From positions 1 through 64,000 of the forward strand of contig NZ_JAJALK010000008.1 of NCBI RefSeq assembly GCF_020523825.1: a DNA stretch of 64,000 nucleotides, in the 5' to 3' direction. Source of the DNA: Methylobacterium brachiatum (lineage in GTDB: Bacteria > Pseudomonadota > Alphaproteobacteria > Rhizobiales > Beijerinckiaceae). Of the stretch, positions 43,341 to 53,300 are shown piece by piece; positions within the stretch are counted from its first letter, which is position 1; every line of letters begins with the position of its first letter. Both the position numbers and the translations under genes were made by a program. The notes beneath the pieces were generated by a model that saw nothing but the letters and a program-made list of their open reading frames with translations, was not told the origin of the DNA and made no database searches.

Positions 43341-44165
43341 TCAAATCGAACGACCCGGGTCCCGACGTCGGTTCCGCCATCCCTCGAGTTCGGACTTGAG
43401 ATAGCGCACGCGGGCTCCGATCCTGTGGAACGGCGGGCCGTTGCCCGTCAGCCGCCACTTGTCCAAGGAGCTTTTGCTGACACCCAGGAAGCGACTTGCC
43501 GCGCGGACGTCCATGCCTTCCACGTCGCCGGTCGAAACGACCCCCGGCGCACCGACGTCGCACGGCGTCTGCCTGCCGGTCGCTGTCGGGCCGCCCTCGT
43601 CGCCGGGGCGCGGCGAGGGCGGTTCCGACCGGGCGACGTGGATCGAGAAGTACACATGGCCGTCCGGCGACGTGCACGTTCCGGCGGCCCAATCGATGGA
43701 CGAGGATGCCCATACGTCGGCAGGCACCTCCCTGAAGCCGTCGACCGGTCTGGGACCGCCCCTTGCATGGACGGCCAGGACGTCGCCGACGATCAGAGCC
43801 GAATGGCGGCTGATCAGCGCCGACCAGAAGGCGTCGACGAGGCCGGCGCACAGCATCGCCGATGCGGACGGCGACGTTCGCGATGCCGCGGATCGGAAAA
43901 GTGCGGGATGCGAGCTCACGCACACGCGGTAGCCGTCACCCGGCCCCATGTCGTCGTCGACCGGATCCCGGGCGAGCACCTCGATCAGTCCGGCGGACCA
44001 GTCCGCCCGAACGAGCATGTGATCCGGCGCGTCGACCGCCAACGCGCGCTCCAACTCCGCATCCAGCTCGAGATCGCGAGCGCACGGCTCCTGCATCCGG
44101 CGCAGAGTGAACGGAGCGAGATGCAGCGGGATCCAGTGCGGACGAATCTTGGTCGGGTATCTCAC
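43341..44165 (-). CDS. Protein with C-terminal excisionase-type HTH, coupled to the integrase
   Basis: 274 residues from the GTG at 44165, which overlaps the integrase stop in the sequence GTGA. The first ~200 residues (VRYPTKIRPHWIPLHLAPF, then an acidic/hydrophobic region) are unrecognised. The last ~55 residues read MDVRAASRFLGVSKSSLDKW, then RLTGNGPPFHRIGARVRYLK and SELEGWRNRR, the MerR/excisionase HTH_17 motif used by recombination directionality factors. A fusion of an unknown domain to an Xis-like HTH is unusual in size. Coupling to the integrase argues for a role in excision control. Confidence 0.75.
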   Translation of the reverse strand: MRYPTKIRPHWIPLHLAPFTLRRMQEPCARDLELDAELERALAVDAPDHMLVRADWSAGLIEVLARDPVDDDMGPGDGYRVCVSSHPALFRSAASRTSPSASAMLCAGLVDAFWSALISRHSALIVGDVLAVHARGGPRPVDGFREVPADVWASSSIDWAAGTCTSPDGHVYFSIHVARSEPPSPRPGDEGGPTATGRQTPCDVGAPGVVSTGDVEGMDVRAASRFLGVSKSSLDKWRLTGNGPPFHRIGARVRYLKSELEGWRNRRRDPGRSI

Positions 44166-45478
44166 GACCGTTCTCCGCCATCGGCCGCGTTCGACCGTTC
44201 TCCACCGAACGCGTCGCGTGTCGGCGCGCCCAGCGCCGCTGCGAAGTCGGTCATGCATGGGCCGGCCGCTCTGGCCGCGACGTCGTGCTGGACGTGGGCG
44301 TAGATCAGCGTGGACCGAAGGTTGGCGTGTCCCAGCAGGGCTCCGGCCAGGGGGATGCTCAATCCCTGGGAGATCGCGTTCGATCCGAAGGTGTGCCGCA
44401 GGAGGTGCGGGAACAGCCTGTCGAGTCCGGCGAGGCGCATGATCAGTGGCAGGTACCTTTTCGTACCCGTAAACCAGCCGTCGCCTCTTTTCGCCGGGAA
44501 GACGTAGGCGGAGTCGGCTGTCTCCTTCAGCTTCCGCAGGAACGCCACCGCCGGGGGCGTGAGAGGCCGTTTGGTCTCGCTCTTGGAAGTCTCGAGTTCC
44601 AGGCTTTCATGTTCCAGCCTGACCTCGCTCCATTTCAACGCGGCTCCTTCGTTCCTCCTCAGGCCGGTCAGCAGCCAGAGACGGATCTGGTCCGTTGCGA
44701 CGCGCGGGACGCCGTGACTCGTCTCCGCCTCGACGAGTGCTCGCCCGAGGCGCTGCACGTGCGCAGTCGTCAGGTAGTCCTTGCGCTCGTTGTCCACCTT
44801 GTTGACCCGCGCGTTCGCGACGGGATTCGCCTTCATGAGATTGTTGTCGACTGCGAACGTGCAGACCGCCGATAGATCGCGGACCACCTTTCGCGCGGCA
44901 CCGCGTCCGCCGCGGACGACCGCTCCCCTGCCGGTCCGCTCCTCAGTCTTCGCGGCTGTCGCTCCGGAGCCGACCTTCCTGAAGAGCGACTCGACGTGCG
45001 TCTTGTCGAGTTCGACGAGCCGGAGCTGGCCCAGGACCGGTACGACGTGGTTGCGCAGCCGCGCCATTGTGTACTTTGCGGTCTCCTCCGTCATGTCCTC
45101 GCCCTTGCGGCGTCCTTTCAAGCGGACGAGGCCTTCCGACCCGTATAGGTCGATCAGTTCGTGCACGAACAGGCAGTTCTTCGCCGCGACCCGCTCGGCT
45201 GCCGGATCCTCGCCCTTCCGGGCAAGCACGAGCTTCTCCGCCGCTTCGCTCCGCGCTTGGCTCACACTCATGCTGCGCACGTCGCCGAGCTTCATCTTCT
45301 TGGAAGGAAAGCCGCGGCCTCCGAGACGATAGTGGATGTAGAAGGATTTCGCGCCGGTCGGCTCGATCCGCAACCCGAACCCGGGCTGATCGAGATCCCA
45401 GATGAAATAGGAGGTGGGCTTTGCGGCCGCCTTTTCGATGGTCCTGAGCGTCAGGCGAACGGCGTTCCTTCGCTTCAT
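44162..45478 (-). CDS. int: Tyrosine recombinase (island integrase)
   Basis: 438 residues. The N-terminal arm-binding domain (FGLRIEPTGAKSFYIHYRLG, MKLGDVRSMSVSQARSEAAE) is of the DUF4102-like type found in island integrases. The core-binding domain follows, then the catalytic domain with Arg274/275 in LLTGLRRNE, HLLRH from His358, His384 in LLGHANLRST and Tyr393 in LIYAHV. All catalytic residues are present. It starts 160 bp from the tRNA-Gly fragment that is its likely attachment site and reads inwards into the island, the usual arrangement. It should integrate and excise the element at tRNA-Gly(GCC). Confidence 0.95.
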   Translation of the reverse strand: MKRRNAVRLTLRTIEKAAAKPTSYFIWDLDQPGFGLRIEPTGAKSFYIHYRLGGRGFPSKKMKLGDVRSMSVSQARSEAAEKLVLARKGEDPAAERVAAKNCLFVHELIDLYGSEGLVRLKGRRKGEDMTEETAKYTMARLRNHVVPVLGQLRLVELDKTHVESLFRKVGSGATAAKTEERTGRGAVVRGGRGAARKVVRDLSAVCTFAVDNNLMKANPVANARVNKVDNERKDYLTTAHVQRLGRALVEAETSHGVPRVATDQIRLWLLTGLRRNEGAALKWSEVRLEHESLELETSKSETKRPLTPPAVAFLRKLKETADSAYVFPAKRGDGWFTGTKRYLPLIMRLAGLDRLFPHLLRHTFGSNAISQGLSIPLAGALLGHANLRSTLIYAHVQHDVAARAAGPCMTDFAAALGAPTRDAFGGERSNAADGGERS

Positions 45479-45639
45479 GGTCTTGCTCCTTCAGGACGCA
45501 CGCAGGCAGCACCGTGTCGGAAACGGGCGGCTACGCCATGAAACGGCGCAAAGCGAATGCAGTCAATACTGCAACGACTTGCAATGATGAATGAAAACTT
45601 TTGAAATCGGCGGAAACACAGGGAAACGACTTCATACAT

Positions 45640-45686
45640 CCTTGCCAAGGTTGGGGTCGAGGGTTCGAATCCCTTCGCCCGCTCCA
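45640..45686 (+). other. Attachment site: duplicated 3' half of tRNA-Gly(GCC)
   Basis: 47 bp. CCTTGCCAAGG at 45640-45650 is the anticodon loop with GCC. It is followed by the variable loop, the T arm with GGGTTCGAATCCC, the acceptor strand CGCCCGC and TCCA (U73 plus encoded CCA, as in tRNA-Gly). The sequence 5' of it does not pair as the rest of a tRNA (the anticodon stem already has a mismatch), so this is only the 3' half. It marks the island border where the integrase recombined; the whole tRNA would be at the other border. Confidence 0.85.
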
Positions 45687-45712
45687 GTTTTCCTTCCCAA
45701 CCAGGATCTCGC

Positions 45713-45735
45713 AAAACGCCCGTACGGGCGTTTTT
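45713..45735 (+). terminator. Rho-independent terminator of the former tRNA-Gly unit
   Basis: AAAACGCCC (45713-45721) pairs with GGGCGTTTT across a GTAC loop and ends in five T residues (45731-45735). It lies 27 bp after the tRNA-Gly fragment and was probably the terminator of the intact tRNA gene before integration. With A-runs on the left it can also work in the opposite direction. Confidence 0.85.
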
Positions 45736-45884
45736 GCTTTTGAGGCTGCGTGCGTCGTCGTCGTGTGACTTGCGGAAACCTTCGGGCGGCCAGTTCTTCG
45801 GCGGACCGCTGGATCCGCCCGTGAGATGACGCAGACCGCCGAAGCGACGCCGGATCCAGCGTCGCTTCGGCGAAGACTGCCAGC

Positions 45885-46085
45885 TCAGCCGCGCACGCCG
45901 TCCGCGAAATGCTCGCGGATCCAGCACTCCCCCGAGATTCGGGCGCCGTTCTGCGTCACGAACGCGTATGGTGAATGCTCGACGACCGCGCCTCCGCCGG
46001 CCCGGATGATCCAGCGGAAGCACCGCGGATCGCTCGCGCAGGGAATGACTTCGACGCTGTGGGCGGGTATCAGATTACTCGACAT
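45885..46085 (-). CDS. Hypothetical protein, 66 residues
   Basis: MSSNLIPAHSVEVIPCASDP, then FRWIIRAGGGAVVEHSPYAF and TQNGARISGECWIREHFADG. The regular beta-strand pattern and composition suggest a real small cytoplasmic protein, of a kind common in Methylobacterium; no family name recalled. The ribosome binding site is not obvious. First gene of the chromosomal side of the island border. Confidence 0.55.
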   Translation of the reverse strand: MSSNLIPAHSVEVIPCASDPRCFRWIIRAGGGAVVEHSPYAFVTQNGARISGECWIREHFADGVRG

Positions 46086-46337
46086 GGTGGATTAACGTGT
46101 CACGCCGGAAATCCGCTCCAACCGACGTGGCGGCGCAGTTACTTAAGTGTGCAATCGCACGCTCGTAGGAGTTGCATCGGCGGCTTGGTTCTTTCGGAGA
46201 TCCGTTGGCCGTGACCGCCCGATGTGAGGACGGCGCGGCAAGGGCCGCCCGCGAAGTCCCGCGTCCCCGCACGGATCTGCGCGGCCGCGCACCGGCTCGA
46301 TGACCATTCCCCACCCGCCCGCGACAGAGGACCCGGC

Positions 46338-46580
46338 ATGCCGATCAAGGCGCTCAACGACCGCAAGAAGCTGTCGAGCGATTTCAACGAGGCCAACGAC
46401 GCGTTCATCGACGAGGTGCTGAAAGCCCTCCAGTCCGGGCAAATTCCGATGGATCTCGCCCGCGCCTACCTCGCGCATCCGGTCGCGATGATGCACACGG
46501 ATGGCGCCCAGGCGGTCGCCAACTACTTTGACCGGATGCTGGCGCAGCGGCCGAACATCGACTGGACGCCGGGCGACTGA
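46338..46580 (+). CDS. Hypothetical protein, 80 residues
   Basis: From the ATG at 46338: MPIKALNDRKKLSSDFNEAN, then FIDEVLKALQSGQIPMDLAR and HPVAMMHTDGAQAVANYFDR. Helical, acidic, cytoplasmic; no known motif. A second small gene on the same strand follows 29 bp later and then the sulfhydrylase gene, so they may share a transcript. Confidence 0.55.
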   Translation: MPIKALNDRKKLSSDFNEANDAFIDEVLKALQSGQIPMDLARAYLAHPVAMMHTDGAQAVANYFDRMLAQRPNIDWTPGD

Positions 46581-46609
46581 ACGGCTCGGGCCTCAAAGAG
46601 GGATAGCGG

Positions 46610-46825
46610 ATGACCGTCGACGAGGTCGAAGACCTGAAGCGCGCACGCGGTGCCCTGGCGCGGCAGAGGAACGCCATCGCCAAGCGCCTGGGCGGGATCG
46701 ACGTCGCGCCGATCTCCATGGCCGAGGACCTGACCCGGACCCTGCTGGCGATCGAGGCCGTGGACCGCGCCCTCGTCGATGCCGGGCAGCCGCACGTCGA
46801 TATCGGCGCCTCGCACGACGCGTAG
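46610..46825 (+). CDS. Hypothetical protein, 71 residues
   Basis: MTVDEVEDLKRARGALARQR, then NAIAKRLGGIDVAPISMAED and LLAIEAVDRALVDAGQPHVD. Two amphipathic helices; AGGG lies upstream of the ATG. No family recognised. Located 84 bp before the O-acetylhomoserine sulfhydrylase-type gene. Confidence 0.5.
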   Translation: MTVDEVEDLKRARGALARQRNAIAKRLGGIDVAPISMAEDLTRTLLAIEAVDRALVDAGQPHVDIGASHDA

Positions 46826-46909
46826 CCGAATCGGGCCGGGCGCCGGTCGGAACCTTGCGCGCAGCACCGGGCCGGGCATACAGGCGGGACGGTGCGAGGA
46901 GACCAGACG

Positions 46910-48190
46910 ATGACCGACCGCCTGCCCGGCTTCAATACCCTTGCGATCCATGCCGGCGCCGCGCCCGACGCAGCCACCGGCGCGCGGGCGACGCCGATCT
47001 ATCAGACCACGAGCTTCGTGTTCGACGATGTCGACCACGCCGCCTCGCTGTTCGGGCTCCAGGCCTTCGGCAACATCTACACCCGCATCACCAACCCGAC
47101 CAACGCCGTGCTGGAGGAGCGCATCGCGGCGCTGGAGGGCGGCACCGCGGCGCTCGCCGTGGCCTCGGGCCATGCCGCCGAGTTCCTGACCATGCACGCG
47201 CTGATGCAGCCGGGGGACGAGTTCGTCGCCTCGAACAAGCTGTATGGCGGCTCGATCAACCAGTTCAACCACTCGTACAAGAACTTCGGCTGGTCGGTGG
47301 CCTGGGCCGACAACGACGACCCGGCCTCGTTCGAGGCGGCGATCACGCCGCGGACCAAGGCGATCTTCTGCGAGTCCATCGCCAATCCGGGCGGGGTCAT
47401 CACCGATATCGCGGCGCTGTCCCAGGTCGCCAAGAAGCACAACATCCCGCTGGTCGTCGACAACACCATGGCGACGCCGTACCTGATCCGGCCGTTCGAG
47501 CACGGGGCCGACATCGTCGTGCACTCGGCCACCAAGTTCCTGGGCGGGCACGGCAATTCGATCGGCGGCCTGATCGTCGACGGCGGCTCGTTCCAGTGGG
47601 CCGGCGATGCCCGCTACCCGATGATGAGCCAGCCCCGGCCGGAATATTCCGGCATGGTGCTCGCCGAGACCTTCGGCAATTTCGGCTTCGCGATCGCGTG
47701 CCGGGTGCTCGGCCTGCGCGATCTCGGCCCGGCCCTGTCGCCGTTCAACGCCTTCCTGATCCTCAACGGGATCGAGACCCTGCCGCTGCGGATGCAGCGC
47801 CACTCGGACAACGCCCTGGTGGTGGCCAAGCATCTGGCGCAGCATGAGGCGGTCGCCTGGGTGAGCTATCCGGGTCTGGAGACCGACCGCTACCACGCAC
47901 TCGCCAAGCGCTACACGCCGAACGGTGCCGGCGCGGTCTTCACCTTCGGGTTGAAGGGCGGCTACGAGGCCGGGGTGAAGCTGGTGTCGAACCTCCAGCT
48001 GTTCTCGCACCTGGCCAATATCGGCGACACCCGTTCTCTAGTGATCCACCCGGCCTCGACCACGCACCGCCAGCTCACCGACGCACAGAAAACCGCCGCC
48101 GGCGCGGGCCCCGAGGTGGTGCGGCTGTCGATCGGCCTCGAGGATCCGGCCGACCTGATCGAGGATCTGGACGGCGCGCTGAGCGCCTGA
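46910..48190 (+). CDS. metY: O-acetylhomoserine sulfhydrylase (PLP enzyme, MetY type)
   Basis: 426 residues from the ATG at 46910, preceded by GAGGAGA. Cys/Met-metabolism PLP fold: N-terminal [20 protein letters not shown] and the YQTTSFVF and [20 protein letters not shown] substrate and PLP-phosphate regions. The Schiff-base lysine is near residue 209 in [13 protein letters not shown]. The length and [15 protein letters not shown] segment fit the sulfhydrylase branch, longer than cystathionine synthases. It forms homocysteine from O-acetylhomoserine and sulfide in methionine synthesis. O-succinylhomoserine specificity (MetZ) cannot be excluded by eye. No SAM riboswitch was seen in the 84 bp upstream. 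Confidence 0.92.
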   Translation: MTDRLPGFNTLAIHAGAAPDAATGARATPIYQTTSFVFDDVDHAASLFGLQAFGNIYTRITNPTNAVLEERIAALEGGTAALAVASGHAAEFLTMHALMQPGDEFVASNKLYGGSINQFNHSYKNFGWSVAWADNDDPASFEAAITPRTKAIFCESIANPGGVITDIAALSQVAKKHNIPLVVDNTMATPYLIRPFEHGADIVVHSATKFLGGHGNSIGGLIVDGGSFQWAGDARYPMMSQPRPEYSGMVLAETFGNFGFAIACRVLGLRDLGPALSPFNAFLILNGIETLPLRMQRHSDNALVVAKHLAQHEAVAWVSYPGLETDRYHALAKRYTPNGAGAVFTFGLKGGYEAGVKLVSNLQLFSHLANIGDTRSLVIHPASTTHRQLTDAQKTAAGAGPEVVRLSIGLEDPADLIEDLDGALSA

Positions 48191-48212
48191 GGCGCCGATC
48201 CGATCAAATCGC

Positions 48213-48253
48213 CTCATCCTTGAGTTCGCCCGCGGAGCGGGCGTCTCAGGATG
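48213..48253. repeat. Extragenic palindromic repeat
   Basis: The sequence CTCATCCTTGAG, then CGCCCGCGGAGCGGGCG and CTCAGGATG, forms a nested imperfect palindrome. This matches the style of the 'CTCATCCTGAG...GGATG' repeats common between genes in Methylobacterium and Bradyrhizobium. It lies between the convergent metY and acyl-CoA dehydrogenase genes and may serve as their shared terminator. Confidence 0.7.
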
Positions 48254-48282
48254 TTGGGTCGGGGAGGGACCGCAGGTCGGGG

Positions 48283-50070
48283 CTAGAACGCCTCGTCCGC
48301 CAGCGCCATGGTGGTCTCCGCCCCGGCCTTGATCCGCGCGAGGCGCAGGCCGGTCTCCGGCAGCATCCGCTCCATGAAGAACCGGCCGGTGGTGAGCTTG
48401 GACTCCCAGCGGGGCGAGGCCGACTCGGCGTTGCGGACCTGGGCCGCCTTGGCGATCCGCGCCCACATGTAGCCGAGGGCGACCAGGCCGAAGAGGTGCA
48501 TGAAGTCCGTGGCGCCGGCGCCGGCATTGTCGGGCTTCGAGAAGGCGTTCTGCATCAGCCACATGACGGCGCCCTGGAGGTCGTTCAGCCCGGCCTGGAG
48601 CGGCTGGGTGAACGGCGCCATCGCGGGATCCTCGCCGTGGTCCTTCAGGAAGGTCTGGACCTCGCCCAGGAAGGTCATCATCGCCCGGCCGCCGTCCTTG
48701 GGCAGCTTGCGCCCGATCAGGTCCATGGCCTGGATGCCGTTGGCGCCCTCGTAGATCATGGCGATGCGGGCATCGCGCACGAACTGCGACATGCCCCATT
48801 CCTCGATATAGCCGTGGCCGCCGAACAGCTGCTGCGCATCCACCGCGTTGGCGAAGCCGCGGTCGGTGAGCACGCCCTTCACCACCGGGGTGAGCAGGCC
48901 GAGATGGTCGTCGGCGGTCTGGCGCTCCTTGGCGTCCTCGGACCGGTGCAGGATGTCGGCCTGCAGCGCGGTCCAGAGCATCAGGGCGCGGGCGGCCTCG
49001 TTGAAGGCCCGGATCTGCATCAGCGTGCGCCGGACATCCGGGTGGACCAGGATCGGGTCGGCGGCCTTGTCGGGCGCCTTGGCGCCGGTCAGCGCCCGGC
49101 CCTGGAGCCGCTCCTTCGCGTAGGCGACGGCGTTCTGGTAGGCGACCTCGGACTGGCCCAGCCCCTGGACGCCGACCGCGAGCCGCGCCTCGTTCATCAT
49201 CACGAACATGGCGTTGAGGCCGCGATTCTCCTGGCCGACCAGCCAGCCCGTGGCGCCGTCGTAATTCATCACGCAGGTGGCGTTGCCGTGGATGCCCATC
49301 TTGTGCTCGAGGGAGCCGCAGGACACGCCGTTGCGGGCGCCGAGCGAGCCGTCCGGGTTCACCAGGAATTTCGGCACCACGAACAGAGAGATGCCCTTCG
49401 TGCCGGCCGGGGCGCCCTCGATCCGGGCGATGACCAGGTGGACGATGTTCTCGGCGAGGTCGTGCTCACCGGCCGAGATGAAGATCTTGGTGCCGGTGAG
49501 GCTGTAGGAGCCGTCGCCGTTCGGCACCGCCTTGGTCTTCAGGAGCCCGAGATCCGTGCCGCAATGCGGCTCGGTGAGGTTCATCGTGCCGGTCCAGGCG
49601 CCCTCGACCATCTTGGGCAGGTAGAGCGCCTTCTGCTCCTCGGTGCCGTGGACGAGGAGCGCGGCCATCGCGCCCTGGGTCAGGCCTGGATACATGCCGA
49701 GCGCGAGGTTCGCCCCCGACGCGAATTCCTGCATCGCCGTGTTGATGGTGTGCGGCAGGCCCTGGCCGCCGAACGCTTCCGGGACCGCGAGACCCATCCA
49801 GCCGCCCTGCGCGTAGGCGTCGTAGGCCGCCTTGAAGCCGGTGGGCGTCCGGACGCTGCCGTCGGGCTCGCGGCGGCAGCCTTCGAGATCGCCCGCCCGG
49901 TTCACCGGGGCGAGGACTTCTTCGGCGAGCTTCGCGCCCTCGCGCAGGACCGCCTCGACCACGTCCGGGGAGGCGTCGGCGAAGCCGGCGAGGTTGTCCC
50001 GGTTATGGAAGCCCAGGACATCGTTGAGCAGGAACAGCGTGTCGTCGACCGGGGCGCGGTAGTGCGGCAT
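48283..50070 (-). CDS. Acyl-CoA dehydrogenase (FAD)
   Basis: 595 residues, the long type of acyl-CoA dehydrogenase with an extra C-terminal helical region. An N-terminal helix pair is followed by the domain with GGWMGLAVPEAFGGQGLPHT, the flavin and substrate loop MNLTEPHCGTDLGLLKT, and LTGTKIFISAGEHD. The C-terminal bundle has QLFGGHGYIEEW and IAMIYEGANGIQAMDLIGRK, in which the Glu of YEGANG is the expected catalytic base. Oxidises an acyl-CoA thioester and passes electrons to ETF. Long members of this branch include DmdC-like enzymes and fatty-acyl dehydrogenases; substrate not determined. Convergent with metY, no operon partner. Confidence 0.93.
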   Translation of the reverse strand: MPHYRAPVDDTLFLLNDVLGFHNRDNLAGFADASPDVVEAVLREGAKLAEEVLAPVNRAGDLEGCRREPDGSVRTPTGFKAAYDAYAQGGWMGLAVPEAFGGQGLPHTINTAMQEFASGANLALGMYPGLTQGAMAALLVHGTEEQKALYLPKMVEGAWTGTMNLTEPHCGTDLGLLKTKAVPNGDGSYSLTGTKIFISAGEHDLAENIVHLVIARIEGAPAGTKGISLFVVPKFLVNPDGSLGARNGVSCGSLEHKMGIHGNATCVMNYDGATGWLVGQENRGLNAMFVMMNEARLAVGVQGLGQSEVAYQNAVAYAKERLQGRALTGAKAPDKAADPILVHPDVRRTLMQIRAFNEAARALMLWTALQADILHRSEDAKERQTADDHLGLLTPVVKGVLTDRGFANAVDAQQLFGGHGYIEEWGMSQFVRDARIAMIYEGANGIQAMDLIGRKLPKDGGRAMMTFLGEVQTFLKDHGEDPAMAPFTQPLQAGLNDLQGAVMWLMQNAFSKPDNAGAGATDFMHLFGLVALGYMWARIAKAAQVRNAESASPRWESKLTTGRFFMERMLPETGLRLARIKAGAETTMALADEAF

Positions 50071-50362
50071 GACGGGATTCCCCCTCGCTCAGGCTGATGC
50101 CACGTTCGGCCCGCCCGTTTGCGAGCATCTAAGCGCGCCGTCGCGCCGGGAGCAACGGTTCTGCCGTCGCGGCCGCGGGATGTGTCACGCCTCCGCGCGC
50201 CGGCGCTGAAGATTACTGGGTCAACCGCACCTTAACCGTGTGTTTACCAAGAAAGTTAAAGGTCCTCTCGAACGATCCGGCACCCGCGTTCCGTGGATAC
50301 CGTCTCTCGGTCCCGTCCCGCGAACAGGATCAACGCCGAACGCTGCCGACGACAGGCCATCG

Positions 50363-53300
50363 ATGACCCGCAACGCCATGCCGCAGCTCGACAGTTTCGA
50401 CCCGGAGGTGCTGGACGCCGCCCGGGACGTGGCGGCGCGAGCCGGCGTTCCGCTCGAGACCTGGATCGCCTCGGTGGTGCCGCAGCAGCAGGGCCTCCAG
50501 GGCAACCGCCGGCAGCGCCGCCGGCAGAGGGCCGAGCAGGCCGCCCGCCTGGATTCCCGGCACGAGATCGACCAGCACGAGGCTGCCGCGGATCAGGACG
50601 CCCGGTTCGAGCGGCACGCCGAGACCCATCCGGACCCGGCACCGGATGCCTACGGCCAGGGCTTCGCCGCCCTGATGAGCCGCATCGACGGCCTCAACCG
50701 GACGCTCGACGAGGAGCGGCGCCTGGCCCAGGAGGCGGAGGCCCGGCGTCTGGCCGAGATCGAGGCCCGGATCGAGCGCGCCCTGAAGGCGAATCCGGTC
50801 CAGCAGGTGACCGAGCGGCTCGGCGATATCGAGCGGCGGATGTCGCAGCTCGGCGAGCAATTCGCCTCCGCGCGTCCCTCCGCCCGCCGCGGACGCCCGG
50901 ACGCGGTCGAGATCCGCAACGCCGTCCAGGATATCCGCCAGCGCCAGCGCGAGCTGTCGGAAGGCGTCGGCGCGCGCGCGCTCTCGGGCGCCCCGGCCGA
51001 TGGCGGCGTGGTCGCGAGCATGCGCATGGACCTCGCCCGCCGCCTGGAGGCGCGGGTCGAGGAGATGTCCGCCCCGTCGGCCGCGGTCTCCGAGCTGCAG
51101 CGCGAGACCGTGCGCCTGCGCGAGGCGATCAATCAGCTGGCGACCAGCCGGGATGTCGGCGCCCTGGAGCAGGCGGTCACGACGCTGGCCCACGGCATCG
51201 AGCGGGCGCAGGTCGGCACCGATCTCGCCGCCATCGCGGCTCCGGTCGAGCAGGTCCGGGCGCAGGTCGAGCGCCTGGCCGAGGAGGTCGCCGAGAACGT
51301 CCACACCCGGGTCGCCGACGACGTCCGCCGCCTGGCCGAGCGTCTCGACAGCGTCGCCGCGTCCGGCCCGGCCGGGTCGGATGGCCATACCCTGGCCGGC
51401 CTGTTCGCCGAGCTCGAGGAGATCCGCCGCCTCATCGGGGCCCTGGCGGGTCCGGAGCGCATCCAGGGTCTCGCGAACAGCCTGCAGGCCGTGAGCGCCC
51501 AGATCGCGCAGCTGCAGCGGACCGGGACCGATGCCAGCCTGCGCCCGCTTCTTGAGGAGATCCGCAGCGACGTGCGGACCGGCGCGCCGACCGCCATCGC
51601 CGAGCAGATCCAGACGCTCGCCGACAAGGTCGATGGTCTGTACACGCGCGACCAGAGGTTCGATCGCGCCGGGGAGCCGGATTCGGCCCAGTCGAATGAC
51701 ATGGCCTCGATCCACGCCATGCTGCGCAGCCTCGCCGACAAGGTCGACCAGGTCGGCAGCCGCTCGGAGCACGAGGGCCTCGATGCGCTGGAGAAGCAGG
51801 TCGTCTCCCTGGCGGGGCGGCTCGATGCCCCACGCGGCGGCGATCCGGCCCTGGCCGGGCTCGAACGGACCATGGACGACCTCCTGCAGCAGGTCGCGGC
51901 CCTGCGCGAATCGGCGCCGAGCGAGGCCGTCGTGGAGCGCGCCGCGCGCAACGCCGTCGCCCAGACCCTGAAGGGATCCACCCTCCCGAGCGCCGATCTC
52001 GGGGAGATCGGGCTCCTGCGGGCGAGCCTCGCCGACATGCAGGCGCGCCAGATCGCGTCGGACCAGCGTCTCGGCGCCACCCTGGAGGGCGTGCAATCCG
52101 CCCTCGAGCGCCTGGTCAACCGGCTGGGCCCCGCCGAAGCCGCGAACCCGCGCATGCCGTCTCTCGACGAGCGGCTGATGGCCTCGACGAGCGCGGAGAT
52201 CGCCCGGGGCGCCGCGCCGGAGGCGTCGCGCCTGACCGACGATCTGCTGGAGCCGGGCAGCGGACGTCCGGGCCGTGAGCCGCGCGTGTCGCGAGAGACC
52301 GCGGTGCGCCGTCCGAACCGCGAGCCGTCCCGCCCGCGCCCGCTTCCGGAGGCCGGCGAGACCGATATCAAGACCAGCTTCATCGCGGCGGCCCGCCGCG
52401 CCGCCCAGGCTGCCCAGGCGGAGCTCGCCGCGGAAGCCCCGGCCGATCGCAGGGACCTGCGCGCCGGCAAGGGCGAGGCGGAAGCGGCCACGACGGGCGA
52501 GGGCCGGTTCGATCGCCTGCGCACCGAGATCAACCGCCGCCGCCGGCCGCTGCTGCTCGGGCTCGCGGCGATCGTGCTGGCGCTCGGCGCGCTCCAGGCG
52601 ATCAGCCTGCGCGCACCCGAGGAAGCGCCCCGCCCGGTCCAGACCTCGCAGGTCGCCCCGGCTCGCATCGAGCCGGCCCGGGAGCCGCGCCAGGAGGCAG
52701 TCGCCGAGGTCTCGGCGCCGAAGCCGGCCATCGCCGACCCGGTGACCACGCAGGCCCTGCCGACTCCGCCTCCCGCCGAGGCGCGTCCGGCCCATGCCAA
52801 GGCAGCCGTGCCCCAGGTCTCGGGCATGAACACGATGCAGGCGGATCTCGGCGCCCTGCCGCCCGCCCTCGCCAAGGTCAAGCAATCCGCTCTGGACGGC
52901 GACGGGACGGCGATCTGGGATCTGGCGACCCGCGAGGCGGATGGCCGCGGCATGCCGCGTGACCTCGCGGTGGCGGCAAAGCTCTTCGAGAAGCTGGCGG
53001 TCGCCGGCTACGCGCCCGCCCAGTACAAGCTCGCCGGCCATTACGAGAAGGGCTCGGGGGTCGTCCGCGACCTCGACAAGGCCAAGCTCTGGTACGGGCG
53101 CGCGGCCGAGCAGGGCCATGCCCGCTCGATGCATAACCTGGCGGTGCTCTACGCCGAGAACCCCGCCGCCAACGGCAAGCCCGATTTCGCCTCCGCGGCC
53201 TCGTGGTTCCGGCAGGGCGCCGAGTTCGGCGTCCGCGACAGCCAGTACAATCTGGCGGTGCTCTACGCCCGCGGCCTCGGCCTGACGCAGGATCTCGTGC

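Larger units (their letters stand above)
1..45686. mobile_element. Right part of a probable tRNA-Gly-integrated genomic island (or stacked islands)
   Basis: Inferred from the tyrosine integrase at 44162-45478, its coupled excisionase-like gene, and the duplicated 3' half of tRNA-Gly(GCC) at 45640-45686. After that point gene content turns to housekeeping functions. To the left are three complete insertion sequences, several pseudogenes and poorly conserved cargo. The left border is not visible: no intact tRNA-Gly(GCC) was found in the window. The stretch may be several elements in tandem, so only the right border is well supported. Confidence 0.45.

Noticed and set aside
46826..46909. SAM-II type riboswitch before the sulfhydrylase gene
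   Set aside because: The 84 bp lack the conserved pseudoknot sequences of SAM-II.
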